Assembly: GCF_947496725.1 (NCBI RefSeq)
Contig: NZ_CANMDS010000003.1
Coordinates: 496,001-560,000 of the forward strand
Reading direction: 5' to 3'
Length of the DNA: 64,000 nt
DNA from: an uncultured Dokdonia sp.
GTDB taxonomy: Bacteria; Bacteroidota; Bacteroidia; Flavobacteriales; Flavobacteriaceae
Position numbers and translations under genes: made by a program. This document shows, in pieces, positions 52,035 to 60,980 of this stretch. Position 1 is the first letter of the stretch, and every line of letters starts with the position of its first letter. Below the pieces are notes generated by a model. That model was not told where the DNA came from. It saw nothing but the letters and a program-made list of their open reading frames with translations, and made no database searches.

Positions 52035-52601
52035 TTATTCTTTAACACGCTCCTTATACGTACCTTTTACAGTCTCGATTTTGATCTTATCTCCTTCATT
52101 TATAAATAAAGGTACGTTTACCTCTGCACCTGTCTCTACTGTTGCAGGTTTTGTAGCATTTGTAGCCGTATTTCCTTTTACTCCAGGCTCAGTATGTGTT
52201 ACTTCTAGTATAACAGAACCAGGCATATCTACAGATAGCGGAGAGTTGTCTTCAGAGTTAATAAGTACAGTTACTACTTCACCTTCCTTTAATAAGTCAG
52301 AACGATCTAGCGCTGTTTCTTGTAAAGCAATCTGTGTATAATCTTCGGTATTCATAAAGTGATACCCTTCTCCATCATTGTATAAAAACTGAAATTTGTG
52401 AGTTTCTACACGTACTTCTTCAATTTTATGTCCTGCCGAAAATGTGTTATCTAACACTTTTCCAGTTGTCACGCTCTTCATTTTTGTACGTACAAAAGCT
52501 GGACCTTTACCAGGTTTTACGTGTAAAAATTCTACAATTTTATAGATGTCATTATTGTAGTGTAAACAAAGACCGTTACGGATATCTGATGTTGTTGCCA
52601 T
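52035..52601 (-). CDS. efp: Elongation factor P
   Basis: 188 residues; rescues ribosomes stalled at polyproline. Three beta domains. The loop that inserts next to the P-site tRNA reads FLHVKPGKGPAFVRTKMKS, with Lys at the tip, the unmodified or hydroxylysine-type. Further: PLSVDMPGSVILEVTHTEPGVKGNTATNATKPATVETGAEVNVPLFINEGDKIKIETVKGTYKERV. Single gene with a terminator downstream. Confidence 0.97.
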   Translation of the reverse strand: MATTSDIRNGLCLHYNNDIYKIVEFLHVKPGKGPAFVRTKMKSVTTGKVLDNTFSAGHKIEEVRVETHKFQFLYNDGEGYHFMNTEDYTQIALQETALDRSDLLKEGEVVTVLINSEDNSPLSVDMPGSVILEVTHTEPGVKGNTATNATKPATVETGAEVNVPLFINEGDKIKIETVKGTYKERVKE

Positions 52602-52663
52602 AAATTAAAATTAATCGACTACCTCTTAGCTCGAGATACTCATATTGATATTGTTGTTAAAAT

Positions 52664-52677
52664 AACGCTTTCGCGAA
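52664..52677. repeat. Degenerate palindromic repeat
   Basis: ACGCTTTCGCGAAA, i.e. the left two-thirds of the unit, the right arm replaced by ATAGG. Lies 105 bp from copy 16, in the efp-lpxA gap. Confidence 0.8.
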
Positions 52678-52767
52678 AATAGGAAAAGATTACCACTCTC
52701 CCCTCTTGATTATTATTCTGTCACCTCGCGGCTAAAGCTAGAGGTTGTTTGATATGGTTTATATTCC

Positions 52768-52785
52768 GCTTTCGCGAAAGCGTAA
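52768..52785. repeat. Palindromic repeat copy 16 (efp-lpxA gap)
   Basis: Exact core 52769-52782 with right extension GTA. Two copies occupy this 193-bp gap. Confidence 0.95.
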
Positions 52786-52794
52786 ACATAGCTA

Positions 52795-53577
52795 TTAAGA
52801 GCTAAAGTACCCCTTCATAATACCCCGTTGAGAGTTCTTTATAAACTGTAAGATCTCATCGCGCTCTTGAGTTGCCTCCATCTCTGCTTCTATAATAGTG
52901 ACCGCTTGTGAGTTGTTATAATTCTTTTGGTATAGTATACGGAAGATATCTTGTATCTCTCTTATCTTTTCTGTCGTAAAACCACGTCTACGTAGTCCTA
53001 TAGAGTTTATACCTACATAACTTAATGGCTCACGACCTGCTTTTACAAATGGCGGTACATCCTTACGTACTAGCGATCCACCGGTTACAAAGGCGTGACT
53101 CCCTATGGTACAAAATTGCTGTATGGCAGCCATACCTGCAAGGACCACATAATCACCTACGGTAATGTGTCCTGCTAGTGTACTATTGTTAGAAAAAATA
53201 CAGTTATCGCCCACTATACAATCGTGTGCTATGTGACAGTATGCCATAATCCAGCAGTTATTACCTACTTGAGTTTTCATACGGTCTGATGTACCACGGT
53301 TTATGGTAACACACTCACGTATCGTGGTGTTATCACCTATAATGGTAACGGTATCTTCATCATTAAACTTTTTATCTTGTGGTACTGCAGAGATCACTGC
53401 TCCCGGAAAGATACTTACGTTCTTCCCTATACGAGCTCCCTCCATAATAGTTACGTTAGAACCTATCCAGCTTCCCTCTCCTATCACAACATTATTATGT
53501 ATGGTTGTAAAAGGCTCTATCACTACATTCTTTGCAATTTTTGCACCTGGGTGCACATATGCTAATGGCTGATTCAT
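52795..53577 (-). CDS. lpxA: UDP-N-acetylglucosamine acyltransferase
   Basis: First step of lipid A synthesis: acylates the 3-OH of UDP-GlcNAc. 260 residues: hexapeptide repeats from residue 8 (HPGAKIAKNVVIEPFTTIHNNVVIGEG), catalytic His in NNCWIMAYCHIAHDCIVGD, and the C-terminal helical domain (SIGLRRRGFTTEKIREIQDIFRILY). One base separates it from the lpxC-fabZ stop, so it belongs to the lpx operon. Confidence 0.97.
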   Translation of the reverse strand: MNQPLAYVHPGAKIAKNVVIEPFTTIHNNVVIGEGSWIGSNVTIMEGARIGKNVSIFPGAVISAVPQDKKFNDEDTVTIIGDNTTIRECVTINRGTSDRMKTQVGNNCWIMAYCHIAHDCIVGDNCIFSNNSTLAGHITVGDYVVLAGMAAIQQFCTIGSHAFVTGGSLVRKDVPPFVKAGREPLSYVGINSIGLRRRGFTTEKIREIQDIFRILYQKNYNNSQAVTIIEAEMEATQERDEILQFIKNSQRGIMKGYFSS

Positions 53578-53578
53578 A

Positions 53579-54985
53579 TTAGTTATTTTTTACTTTAACG
53601 ATCTGAGCCATTATCTCTGCCTCCGACACTAATTTTCCATTTGCATAAGCACGTGCTTGCATCTGGCAAATTCCTCTACGTATAGGCGCCATAAGGTCTA
53701 GCTTAAAAATAAGCGTATCACCAGGCACCACTTGATGTTTATATCTTACGTTATCTATTTTAAGTAAATAAGTAAGATAGTTTTCTGGATCTGGCACTGT
53801 ACTTAATACAAGTATACCTCCCGTTTGTGCCATTGCCTCAATCTGAAGTACTCCTGGCATTACAGGTGCACCAGGAAAATGCCCTACGAAGAATGGTTCA
53901 TTCATCGTGACATTTTTTATACCTATTACGTGCTCTTCTGTAAGTTCTAGAATTTTATCTACCAGTAAGAATGGAGGTCTGTGTGGTAACATCTCCATAA
54001 TTTGATTAATATCCTTTACCGGCGCTGCGTGTAAGTCTACATCTGGCACATAGTTACGACGCTCATTTTTTATCATTTTCTGTAGCTTCTTTGCAAACTG
54101 TGTATTTACAAAATGCCCAGGCTTATTTGCTATTACTTTACCACGTATACGAGTACCTGCAAGTGCAAGATCTCCTATTACATCAAGTAATTTATGACGT
54201 GCTGCCTCGTTTGCGTGATGCAAAGTAAGGTTGTCTAAAATACCGTTAGGTTTTACCGCAATGTGATCTTTATTAAAGGCTACGCGTAACTTTTCCATTG
54301 TACTAGGTGATAATTCCTTATCTACATATACAATTGCATTGTTAAGATCACCTCCTTTTATAAGACCGTGCTCAAGTAGCATCTCTATCTCGTGTAGAAA
54401 ACTAAAAGTTCTACTATCTGATATCTCTTCTTTAAACTCTGAAATGTGCTGTATACTTGCATTTTGAGTACCTAGCACCTTTGTACCAAAGTCCACCATT
54501 GTAGTTACCTGATACTCGTCTGATGGCATAAGGATAATCTCACTACCCGTTTCTTCATCTCTGTAGGTAATCACTTCTTTTACAATATACTCATCTCGTA
54601 TAGCTTCTTGCTCTTGTATACCTGCTTCTTCTAGTGCTTCTACAAAAAACTTTGACGATCCATCCATTATAGGCGGCTCAGATGCGTCTAGCTCGATAAG
54701 CAGGTTATCTATCTCTAGACCTACACAAGCTGCAAGAACGTGCTCTGTAGTTTGTATAGCAACACCGTTCTTCTCAAGGTTAGTCCCTCGCTGCGTGTTA
54801 GTCACAAGAGAGGCATCTGCATTGAGAATAGGCTCGCCTTCAATGTCTAATCGCTTAAACTTGTACCCGTGATTTTCTGGTGCTGGCTTAAATGTCATTT
54901 TTACATTTGCACCAGTATGCAAACCTACTCCTGTAAGGCTTACTTCTTTTGCTATCGTACGTTGTTGTGCTTTAGCGTTACCCAT
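53579..54985 (-). CDS. lpxC-fabZ: Bifunctional UDP-3-O-acyl-GlcNAc deacetylase / 3-hydroxyacyl-ACP dehydratase
   Basis: 468 residues, the fusion typical of Bacteroidota. Residues 1-300 are LpxC: GVGLHTGANVKMTFKPAPENHGYKF, TTEHVLAACVGLEIDNLLIELDASEPPIMDGSS, zinc/catalytic RHKLLDVIGDLAL and IRGKVIANKPGH. Residues about 320-468 are FabZ: INQIMEMLPHRPPFLLVDKILEL, GHFPGAPVMPGVLQIEAMAQTGG with catalytic His and Glu. Couples lipid A synthesis to the fatty acid cycle. Overlaps lpxD by 8 bp. Confidence 0.97.
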   Translation of the reverse strand: MGNAKAQQRTIAKEVSLTGVGLHTGANVKMTFKPAPENHGYKFKRLDIEGEPILNADASLVTNTQRGTNLEKNGVAIQTTEHVLAACVGLEIDNLLIELDASEPPIMDGSSKFFVEALEEAGIQEQEAIRDEYIVKEVITYRDEETGSEIILMPSDEYQVTTMVDFGTKVLGTQNASIQHISEFKEEISDSRTFSFLHEIEMLLEHGLIKGGDLNNAIVYVDKELSPSTMEKLRVAFNKDHIAVKPNGILDNLTLHHANEAARHKLLDVIGDLALAGTRIRGKVIANKPGHFVNTQFAKKLQKMIKNERRNYVPDVDLHAAPVKDINQIMEMLPHRPPFLLVDKILELTEEHVIGIKNVTMNEPFFVGHFPGAPVMPGVLQIEAMAQTGGILVLSTVPDPENYLTYLLKIDNVRYKHQVVPGDTLIFKLDLMAPIRRGICQMQARAYANGKLVSEAEIMAQIVKVKNN

Positions 54986-56003
54986 TGTTTTGTTGTTTTT
55001 CTAGTTTGTTTACCGCTTGTACAATTTTTGGTAAATTTTTAAAATGTACATATGAGCGGTTCCAGTCTGCGTAGTTAAATGATGGAGAGCCTTGCAGCAC
55101 TTCACCATCTTTTATATTTCTTCCTATACCAGATTGTGCTTGTATGCGCACTTTATCGCCTATAGTGAGGTGACCAGAGATACCTACTTGCCCACCTATA
55201 AGACAGTGCTTCCCTATCTTAGTAGACCCGGCAACTCCTGTCTGAGCAGCAATAGCGGTGTGTGCACCTATCTCTACGTTATGTGCAATCTGTATTTGGT
55301 TATCTAGTTTTACTCCTTTTCTTATAATAGTAGATCCTAGGGTAGCACGATCTATAGTAGTACCAGCACCTATATCTACGTGATCTTCTATAATTACATT
55401 ACCTGTTTGTGGTACTTTACTATACTCCCCTTTTTCATTTGGCGTAAAGCCAAATCCATCTGCGCCCACTATAGCACCACTGTGTATATAAACAGTATTA
55501 CCTATCACACTGTCTGAGTACACCTTAGACCCTGCAAAAAGCACGCAGTTATCACCTATAGTTACATTATCACCTATATATACATTAGGATAAATCTTTA
55601 CATTATCACCTATACGTACGTTATCACCTAAGTAAGAAAATGCACCTAGATATAGTCCTTCACCATAACTAGCCGTATCTGATATAAAACAAGGTTGCTC
55701 TATACCGGACTTATTAAGTTTTACTTGATTATAGTATTCTAGTAATTTTGAAAAAGACTTGTAAGCATCTTCTACACGTATGAGCGTAGGCTTAACTTCT
55801 TGATCTGCCACAAAATCATTACCCACAATGGCAATACTTGCCTCTGTTGAGTAGATGTATGATGTATACTTAGGGTTTGCCAGAAAAGTAAGAGACCCTG
55901 GGGTTCCTTCTTCTATTTTGGCGAGCTTAGAGACCTCTACTTCTGGGTTACCTTCTACGGTCCCTTCTAGTATGCCTGCGATTTGGGTTGCGGTAAATTT
56001 CAT
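54978..56003 (-). CDS. lpxD: UDP-3-O-(3-hydroxyacyl)glucosamine N-acyltransferase
   Basis: 341 residues from the ATG at 56003 (MKFTATQIAGILEGTVEGNPEVEV). N-terminal uridine-binding domain LAKIEEGTPGSLTFLANPKYTSYIYST, then a long hexapeptide beta-helix, catalytic His in KLDNQIQIAHNVEIGAHTAIAAQTGVAGS, and a C-terminal helix (SYVHFKNLPKIVQAVNKLEKQ). Adds the N-linked acyl chain of lipid A. Transcribed with lpxC-fabZ and lpxA, and 21 bp after the HD gene. Confidence 0.97.
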   Translation of the reverse strand: MKFTATQIAGILEGTVEGNPEVEVSKLAKIEEGTPGSLTFLANPKYTSYIYSTEASIAIVGNDFVADQEVKPTLIRVEDAYKSFSKLLEYYNQVKLNKSGIEQPCFISDTASYGEGLYLGAFSYLGDNVRIGDNVKIYPNVYIGDNVTIGDNCVLFAGSKVYSDSVIGNTVYIHSGAIVGADGFGFTPNEKGEYSKVPQTGNVIIEDHVDIGAGTTIDRATLGSTIIRKGVKLDNQIQIAHNVEIGAHTAIAAQTGVAGSTKIGKHCLIGGQVGISGHLTIGDKVRIQAQSGIGRNIKDGEVLQGSPSFNYADWNRSYVHFKNLPKIVQAVNKLEKQQNNG

Positions 56004-56024
56004 AAAGCACAAAAATAGGAAAAA

Positions 56025-57248
56025 TTAACGTTTAGGTTTTGGGTAACACAGATAGTTTTTAACTACTTCTTTAGTAAGCGATTTTAAACTAAGCTGGTCA
56101 CTAGCCTTTACAACATCTACAATCTTTCCATTACTCAATAATATATTAATACCCCCTTTTTTATAATTATACGCTTGATTAGATATCGTACCCGTAATTA
56201 CAAAGTAATTTGCCTCTTCTTGAGAGATACCATACTGCTCCATAAGGGCGCTTCTATGCTTCTCTAGCTTTGCTGGAGCAAATGGCTTCTTACGTATTTT
56301 TACTTTTAATAAGTCTCTATTTATAATACTCTTAGACAGCTCAGAAAGCACAAAGTCCTTATGCGAGCACCACTCCTTCATTGCCGAAATAATGTCATAA
56401 TCATCAAGCTGTGCAAAGGTATCTAAGCTCTTTTTTATGGTATCGCTATCTATTTGATTTTGTAAAAAGAACTGCAGTGCCTTGCTAGAAGGTAATATCT
56501 CACCCTCTCGCGAGAGCTCTTTTGCTCTTTTAAGCACGCGTGTGAGTAACTGCTCTGCCACAATACCTGTTTTATGTAAATACACTTGCCAGTACATAAG
56601 GCGTCGCGCCACGAGAAACTTCTCTACCGTATACACACCTTTTTCTTCTACTACTAGGTGGTCATCCTTTACATTGAGCATTGCGACTATGCGCTCTGTA
56701 TTAATATTACCCTCTGCCATACCCGTATAAAAGCTATCGCGCTTGAGGTAGTCTGTACGATCCATATCTAGCTGCCCAGAAACCAGCTGATTTAAAAAGG
56801 AGCGATGATATGACCCTTCAAAAATCTGTATGGCGAGCGTTAAACTTCCGTTAAACTCCTCATTGAGAGCCTCCATAAATAAGGTAGAAATGTCTTCGTG
56901 ACTCACCCCATCTACAATGCTATGCTCCATCGCGTGAGAAAAAGGACCGTGACCTATATCGTGTAATAAGATGGCTATAAGTACAGCTTCTTGCTCTGCC
57001 TCAGATATAACAACACCTTTGTCTATAAGGACTTTGAGCGCTTTTTGCATTACACCCAGACAGCCTATAGCGTGCTGAAATCTGGTGTGGTGCGCCCCAG
57101 GATATACTAGATAAGAAAGTCCCATCTGGGTGATACGCCTCAGTCGCTGAAAATATTTATGCTGTATGAGATCAAAGAGCACCCCATTTGGTATGGTAAT
57201 AAACCCATAAATTGGGTCGTTAATAATTGTAACTTTGGAAGACTGCAA
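56025..57248 (-). CDS. HD-domain phosphohydrolase
   Basis: 407 residues. HD metal site: RLRRITQMGLSYLVYPGAHHTRFQHAIGCLGVMQ, ILLHDIGHGPFSHAMEHS, and QLDMDRTDYLKRDSF. This is the dNTPase-like/YdhJ-type HD family found next to lpxD in flavobacteria; it may hydrolyse dNTPs or other nucleotides. Substrate not proven. First gene of the lpx unit; a palindromic repeat sits in the divergent region before porX. Confidence 0.92.
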   Translation of the reverse strand: MQSSKVTIINDPIYGFITIPNGVLFDLIQHKYFQRLRRITQMGLSYLVYPGAHHTRFQHAIGCLGVMQKALKVLIDKGVVISEAEQEAVLIAILLHDIGHGPFSHAMEHSIVDGVSHEDISTLFMEALNEEFNGSLTLAIQIFEGSYHRSFLNQLVSGQLDMDRTDYLKRDSFYTGMAEGNINTERIVAMLNVKDDHLVVEEKGVYTVEKFLVARRLMYWQVYLHKTGIVAEQLLTRVLKRAKELSREGEILPSSKALQFFLQNQIDSDTIKKSLDTFAQLDDYDIISAMKEWCSHKDFVLSELSKSIINRDLLKVKIRKKPFAPAKLEKHRSALMEQYGISQEEANYFVITGTISNQAYNYKKGGINILLSNGKIVDVVKASDQLSLKSLTKEVVKNYLCYPKPKR

Positions 57249-57274
57249 TAGAAAAAGTTTAAATTCTGTTGTTT

Positions 57275-57294
57275 TACGCTTTCGCGAAAGCGTA
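57275..57294. repeat. Palindromic repeat copy 17 (between HD gene and porX)
   Basis: Exact 20-mer TACGCTTTCGCGAAAGCGTA, divergent intergenic, 63 bp before the porX ATG. Confidence 0.95.
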
Positions 57295-57356
57295 CTCCTT
57301 ACAAATATAAGGTTTCACCATACAACGGTAAGGCCACTAAAGAACTAACTATATAT

Positions 57357-58904
57357 ATGAGCAACATACAAATACTCTGGGTAGACGACGAAATAGACTT
57401 ATTAAAACCACACATCCTCTTTCTGGAAAAGAAAAACTATAGCGTGACCACCTGTGATAACGGTGCAGAGGCAGTAGATATGATAGATGAGCAAAACTTT
57501 GATATCATATTTCTAGATGAGAATATGCCTGGCCTCACGGGGCTTGAGACGCTCAATGAGATAAAAAATAAAAGAGAAAATGTACCCGTCGTGATGATCA
57601 CTAAGAGCGAAGAAGAGTACATTATGGAGGAAGCCATAGGCTCAAAAATAGTAGACTACCTTATAAAACCGGTAAATCCTAACCAGATCTTACTAAGCTT
57701 AAAGAAAAACCTTGACCATAGCCGTCTTATAAGCCAGAAAACAACATCCTCATACCAGCAAGAGTTTAGAAAAATTGCGATGGACCTCTCTATGATAAAT
57801 AGTTTTGAGGAGTGGAGCGAACTGTACCAGAAACTCATTTACTGGGAGATGGAGCTAGAAGGCATAGAAGATAGCGGGATGTTTGAGATTCTAGAGTCTC
57901 AAAAAACAGAGGCAAATAACCAGTTTTGTAAATTTATAGATAAAAATTACCCAGACTGGTTTGACGGTTATGAGGCCCCTACAATGTCTCACACCTTGTT
58001 TAAAGACAAGGTACAACCTCATATTAAAAAGGGTACTCCTACCCTTTTTGTAGTGATAGATAATATGCGCTATGACCAGTGGAAGGCTTTTGAGCCACAC
58101 CTTGCTGCTCATTATAAAAAAGTAGAAGAAGAGCCTTACTACAGTATACTCCCTACGGCAACACAGTATGCTCGTAATGCCATATTTTCTGGGCTTATGC
58201 CAGAAGATATGAAAAAGAAGCACCCCAACCTATGGCTTGATGACACAGACGAGGGAGGAAAAAATATGCACGAGGCGGCTTTTCTTGAGGCGCAACTTAA
58301 GAGATTAAGCCTAGATGTAAAGTGGGAATACCACAAAATCACTAATCTTAAAAATGGTAAAAAGCTAGCAGACAACTTTAAGTCTCAGAAGGATAATGAC
58401 CTTACTGTGGTGGTCTATAACTTTGTAGATATGCTCTCCCACTCTAAAACCGAGATGGAGGTCATAAAAGAACTAGCTAGTAATGATAAGGCATACCGCT
58501 CTCTTACAGAGAGCTGGTTTAAAAACTCACCGCTGCTCTCTATGATACAGCAAGCACAAGAGCTAGGTATGAAGCTGGTTCTTACTACAGATCACGGTAC
58601 TATAAATGTAAAAAATCCATCTAAGGTAATAGGTGATAAAAACACGAGTCTTAACCTACGTTATAAAACAGGCCGTAGCCTCACCTATGAAGATAAAGAT
58701 GTACTCGCAGCACCAGACCCGCGCACCATACACTTACCTTCTATAAATATGAGTAGCTCTTATATTTTTGCAAAGAGTGACCTCTTTTTTGCCTACCCAA
58801 ATAATTTTAATCACTACGTGAGTTATTATAGAAATACCTACCAGCACGGAGGCGTGAGCCTTGAAGAAATGGTGATTCCATTTGTTGTAATGGAACCTAA
58901 ATAG
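57357..58904 (+). CDS. porX: T9SS regulator PorX (response regulator - PglZ domain)
   Basis: 515 residues. Residues 1-120 are a receiver domain: acidic pair VDDEID, phosphoacceptor Asp in IIFLDENMPGLTGLE, and YLIKPVNPNQ. After a helical linker, residues about 215-510 are a PglZ/alkaline-phosphatase-type domain: FVVIDNMRYDQWKAFEPHL, THATQYARN-like LPTATQYARNAIFSG, and LTTDHGTINVKNP with metal ligands. PorX with PorY and SigP controls genes of the type IX secretion system and can hydrolyse oligonucleotides. Flanked on both sides by exact palindromic repeats. Confidence 0.95.
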   Translation: MSNIQILWVDDEIDLLKPHILFLEKKNYSVTTCDNGAEAVDMIDEQNFDIIFLDENMPGLTGLETLNEIKNKRENVPVVMITKSEEEYIMEEAIGSKIVDYLIKPVNPNQILLSLKKNLDHSRLISQKTTSSYQQEFRKIAMDLSMINSFEEWSELYQKLIYWEMELEGIEDSGMFEILESQKTEANNQFCKFIDKNYPDWFDGYEAPTMSHTLFKDKVQPHIKKGTPTLFVVIDNMRYDQWKAFEPHLAAHYKKVEEEPYYSILPTATQYARNAIFSGLMPEDMKKKHPNLWLDDTDEGGKNMHEAAFLEAQLKRLSLDVKWEYHKITNLKNGKKLADNFKSQKDNDLTVVVYNFVDMLSHSKTEMEVIKELASNDKAYRSLTESWFKNSPLLSMIQQAQELGMKLVLTTDHGTINVKNPSKVIGDKNTSLNLRYKTGRSLTYEDKDVLAAPDPRTIHLPSINMSSSYIFAKSDLFFAYPNNFNHYVSYYRNTYQHGGVSLEEMVIPFVVMEPK

Positions 58905-58910
58905 ACGTAT

Positions 58911-58930
58911 TACGCTTTCGCGAAAGCGTA
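58911..58930. repeat. Palindromic repeat copy 18 (after porX)
   Basis: Exact 20-mer TACGCTTTCGCGAAAGCGTA, 6 bp past the porX stop and followed by a separate terminator. Confidence 0.95.
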
Positions 58931-58940
58931 AACTCAACTA

Positions 58941-58972
58941 AAAAAACCACAGCCAGAAGCTGTGGTTTTTTT
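58941..58972. terminator. Bidirectional intrinsic terminator of porX
   Basis: AAAAAACCACAGC-CAGAA-GCTGTGGTTTTTTT, between convergent genes. It shows that the adjacent palindrome is not needed as a terminator. Confidence 0.92.
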
Positions 58973-58999
58973 GTGATGCTATAAAATATCAAAACGTAG

Positions 59000-60847
59000 T
59001 TACCCCGTTTTATTAATTCGCTCTAAAAAGTCTATCACATTATCATCTTTTTTTGTCACAGCAGTCTCTTTAATACCCTCTAGATTCTTAATAAAATAAG
59101 ATACAGAGAGTCCAGTCACACGCTTAAAGTGTGTAGAAAATGATTTTACGTTAGAAAAACCTATCTCCTCTGCAATGGCGGCAACGGTGTATGAACGTAG
59201 TTTATGAGAAGCATACAGCTCCGTAAGCACATAATTAACACGTAAATCACTTAGGTACGTAGAAAAATTATCAGATTTTTCTACGTTAATGTATTTAGAA
59301 AGATAGGAGGCGTTTGTTCCTATTTGTGCAGCAAGACTCTTAAGCGTCACGTTATGAGAAGTAAAAAGGGCCTTTTTCTCAAAACGGTCTAGACCTTCTT
59401 GTATCTTTTCTAGTTGCGCTGGCTTTATGTGTGATAAAGGGCCGTCTTGCTCAGCTTTTACAACTGCTAAGGTTTCTTCGGCTTCCATTATAGGGTTTGT
59501 TTCTTGTACGACCCACTCACTATATATGGCGCGCAATTTTTCAAAACGTTGTTTTAAAATACGTCGCTTTCTATATTGAATAAGCGCATAAAATAGGGCA
59601 AGTAACCCTAGGCTTATAAAAAAAATAAGACCAACCGTGCGCTGTTTTTTATCACCCTCAAGACTTTGTATGACTGCTTCCTTTTCTGAGAGTAATTGAG
59701 GGATCGTATAAGATGCTACAATACCATCACCTATGGTTTTACTAAGTGATCCATAATCCTCTTCATAGGTTATCATTTTATTTAGGTACTCAATTTGTTT
59801 TGTGCTATTACCCGTGTTTTTGTAGTGTGTAAGGAGGTAATCGTAGGTGGTTTTAAGTTCTTGAAAGAAATAATCTGCACCACCAGTCTTGTGTAAACTA
59901 TCAGTTTTAAGAAATGAAGCGAGCGCCTCTTCAGGCTGCCGTAGTCCTTTATGAGCAATACCTTTTAAAGCATAAGAGCGTGATAACTCATCATCATCTG
60001 CATCTAGATTTTCAACCAAATATTGATTAGTAAACTTTAATCCCTCTTTAAAATTATGTGATTTAATATAGATGCCTGCTTGTAACCCTACGTAGGATAA
60101 ATAATAGTCATTATCACTAGCATCTTTTGCATATTGCTCAATCTTTGATATATAATGTGTGGCGCTGTCTAATTCATTTATATCATAATAAGCAGTAGCA
60201 ATATTATATTGCACAGATGCCAATGTTTCTTTATAAAAAGCTTCATCACCATATAGAAATATTTTTCTGATCTTATCTGTACTGTAGGTCTTTTCAATTT
60301 CTTTTAAAACTTGTATTCCCTCAACGGCTTTATTATTATTAACAAGTAATACTGCTATTAAGTTTTTTAGAGACCATTCATTTGATAAGTTTTTAGATTT
60401 TTCTGCAAATTTTAAGGCCTCTTGAGCTGTATCATAAGATTCTTGTAGTTGATCAATGTAAAGAAGATTGATAGCCTTTTCAATTAATATCTGCTCATAT
60501 AAGTCTGATGATTCTTGTTTGTCTGTATGTTGAAGTGCATAATCTATACTTGCAATATCTCCTCTAAAAGTACCCAAATTACTATAAAATTTAGCAAAGT
60601 CAGCTTTTAGCTCTTTTTGCTGAGCTTCTATAATCAGAGACTTAGCATAGAGTTCTATAGTGAGTGAATCTACATCTGCAGGTGGCTCAACTGCAAATTT
60701 AAAAAACTGTTTTCTAAGTACTGAGTAGTCTATAGAAGCTATAGAATCTGGTACTTCTTGATCTGTGATATACGGTAGGTCTTGGCTGGATACCAAAGCT
60801 GGTAGGCAAAGAAGTATTGTTAAGAAATATAAGGTGTAAACCTTCAT
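59000..60847 (-). CDS. TPR-transmembrane-AraC one-component regulator (paralogue 1)
   Basis: 615 residues. Signal peptide or anchor (MKVYTLYFLTILLCLPALVSSQ), then about 380 residues of TPR-like helices (YNIATAYYDINELDSATHYISKIEQYAKDA, EALASFLKTDSLHKTGG) outside the cytoplasm, one membrane helix (TVGLIFFISLGLLALFYALIQY), a coiled region, and an AraC-type HTH pair (about 490-600: VTLKSLAAQIGTNASYLSKYINVEKSDNFSTYL and YTVAAIAEEIGFSNVKSFSTHFKRVTGLSVSYF). Senses an external signal and regulates DNA directly. The 61021 gene upstream is a paralogue with a nearly identical HTH part and a diverged sensor. Confidence 0.9.
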   Translation of the reverse strand: MKVYTLYFLTILLCLPALVSSQDLPYITDQEVPDSIASIDYSVLRKQFFKFAVEPPADVDSLTIELYAKSLIIEAQQKELKADFAKFYSNLGTFRGDIASIDYALQHTDKQESSDLYEQILIEKAINLLYIDQLQESYDTAQEALKFAEKSKNLSNEWSLKNLIAVLLVNNNKAVEGIQVLKEIEKTYSTDKIRKIFLYGDEAFYKETLASVQYNIATAYYDINELDSATHYISKIEQYAKDASDNDYYLSYVGLQAGIYIKSHNFKEGLKFTNQYLVENLDADDDELSRSYALKGIAHKGLRQPEEALASFLKTDSLHKTGGADYFFQELKTTYDYLLTHYKNTGNSTKQIEYLNKMITYEEDYGSLSKTIGDGIVASYTIPQLLSEKEAVIQSLEGDKKQRTVGLIFFISLGLLALFYALIQYRKRRILKQRFEKLRAIYSEWVVQETNPIMEAEETLAVVKAEQDGPLSHIKPAQLEKIQEGLDRFEKKALFTSHNVTLKSLAAQIGTNASYLSKYINVEKSDNFSTYLSDLRVNYVLTELYASHKLRSYTVAAIAEEIGFSNVKSFSTHFKRVTGLSVSYFIKNLEGIKETAVTKKDDNVIDFLERINKTG

Positions 60848-60870
60848 AAGGGAAACTAACTAATAGCCGA

Positions 60871-60912
60871 CAAAAATAAAGATTACATTTTAAATTTTAC
60901 GAAATTTCTTAC
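60871..60912 (-). promoter_or_regulatory. Promoter and shared operator-like element of regulator 1
   Basis: TATTTTTG on the minus strand (60871-60878) fits TAnnTTTG. 20 bp further upstream lies GTAAGAAATTTCGT (60899-60912), which is repeated exactly in front of the paralogue at 62919-62932 with 19-bp spacing. Confidence 0.55.
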
Positions 60913-60980
60913 GTCTTTACAATCTAGTTATACTTTAAGCCACCTATTGATCATATAAAACTTCAATATTACAAAGAGTA

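Noticed and set aside
56506-56517. CTCTCGCGAGAG palindrome in the HD gene
   Set aside because: Shares only the TCGCGA centre with the repeat and is found once.
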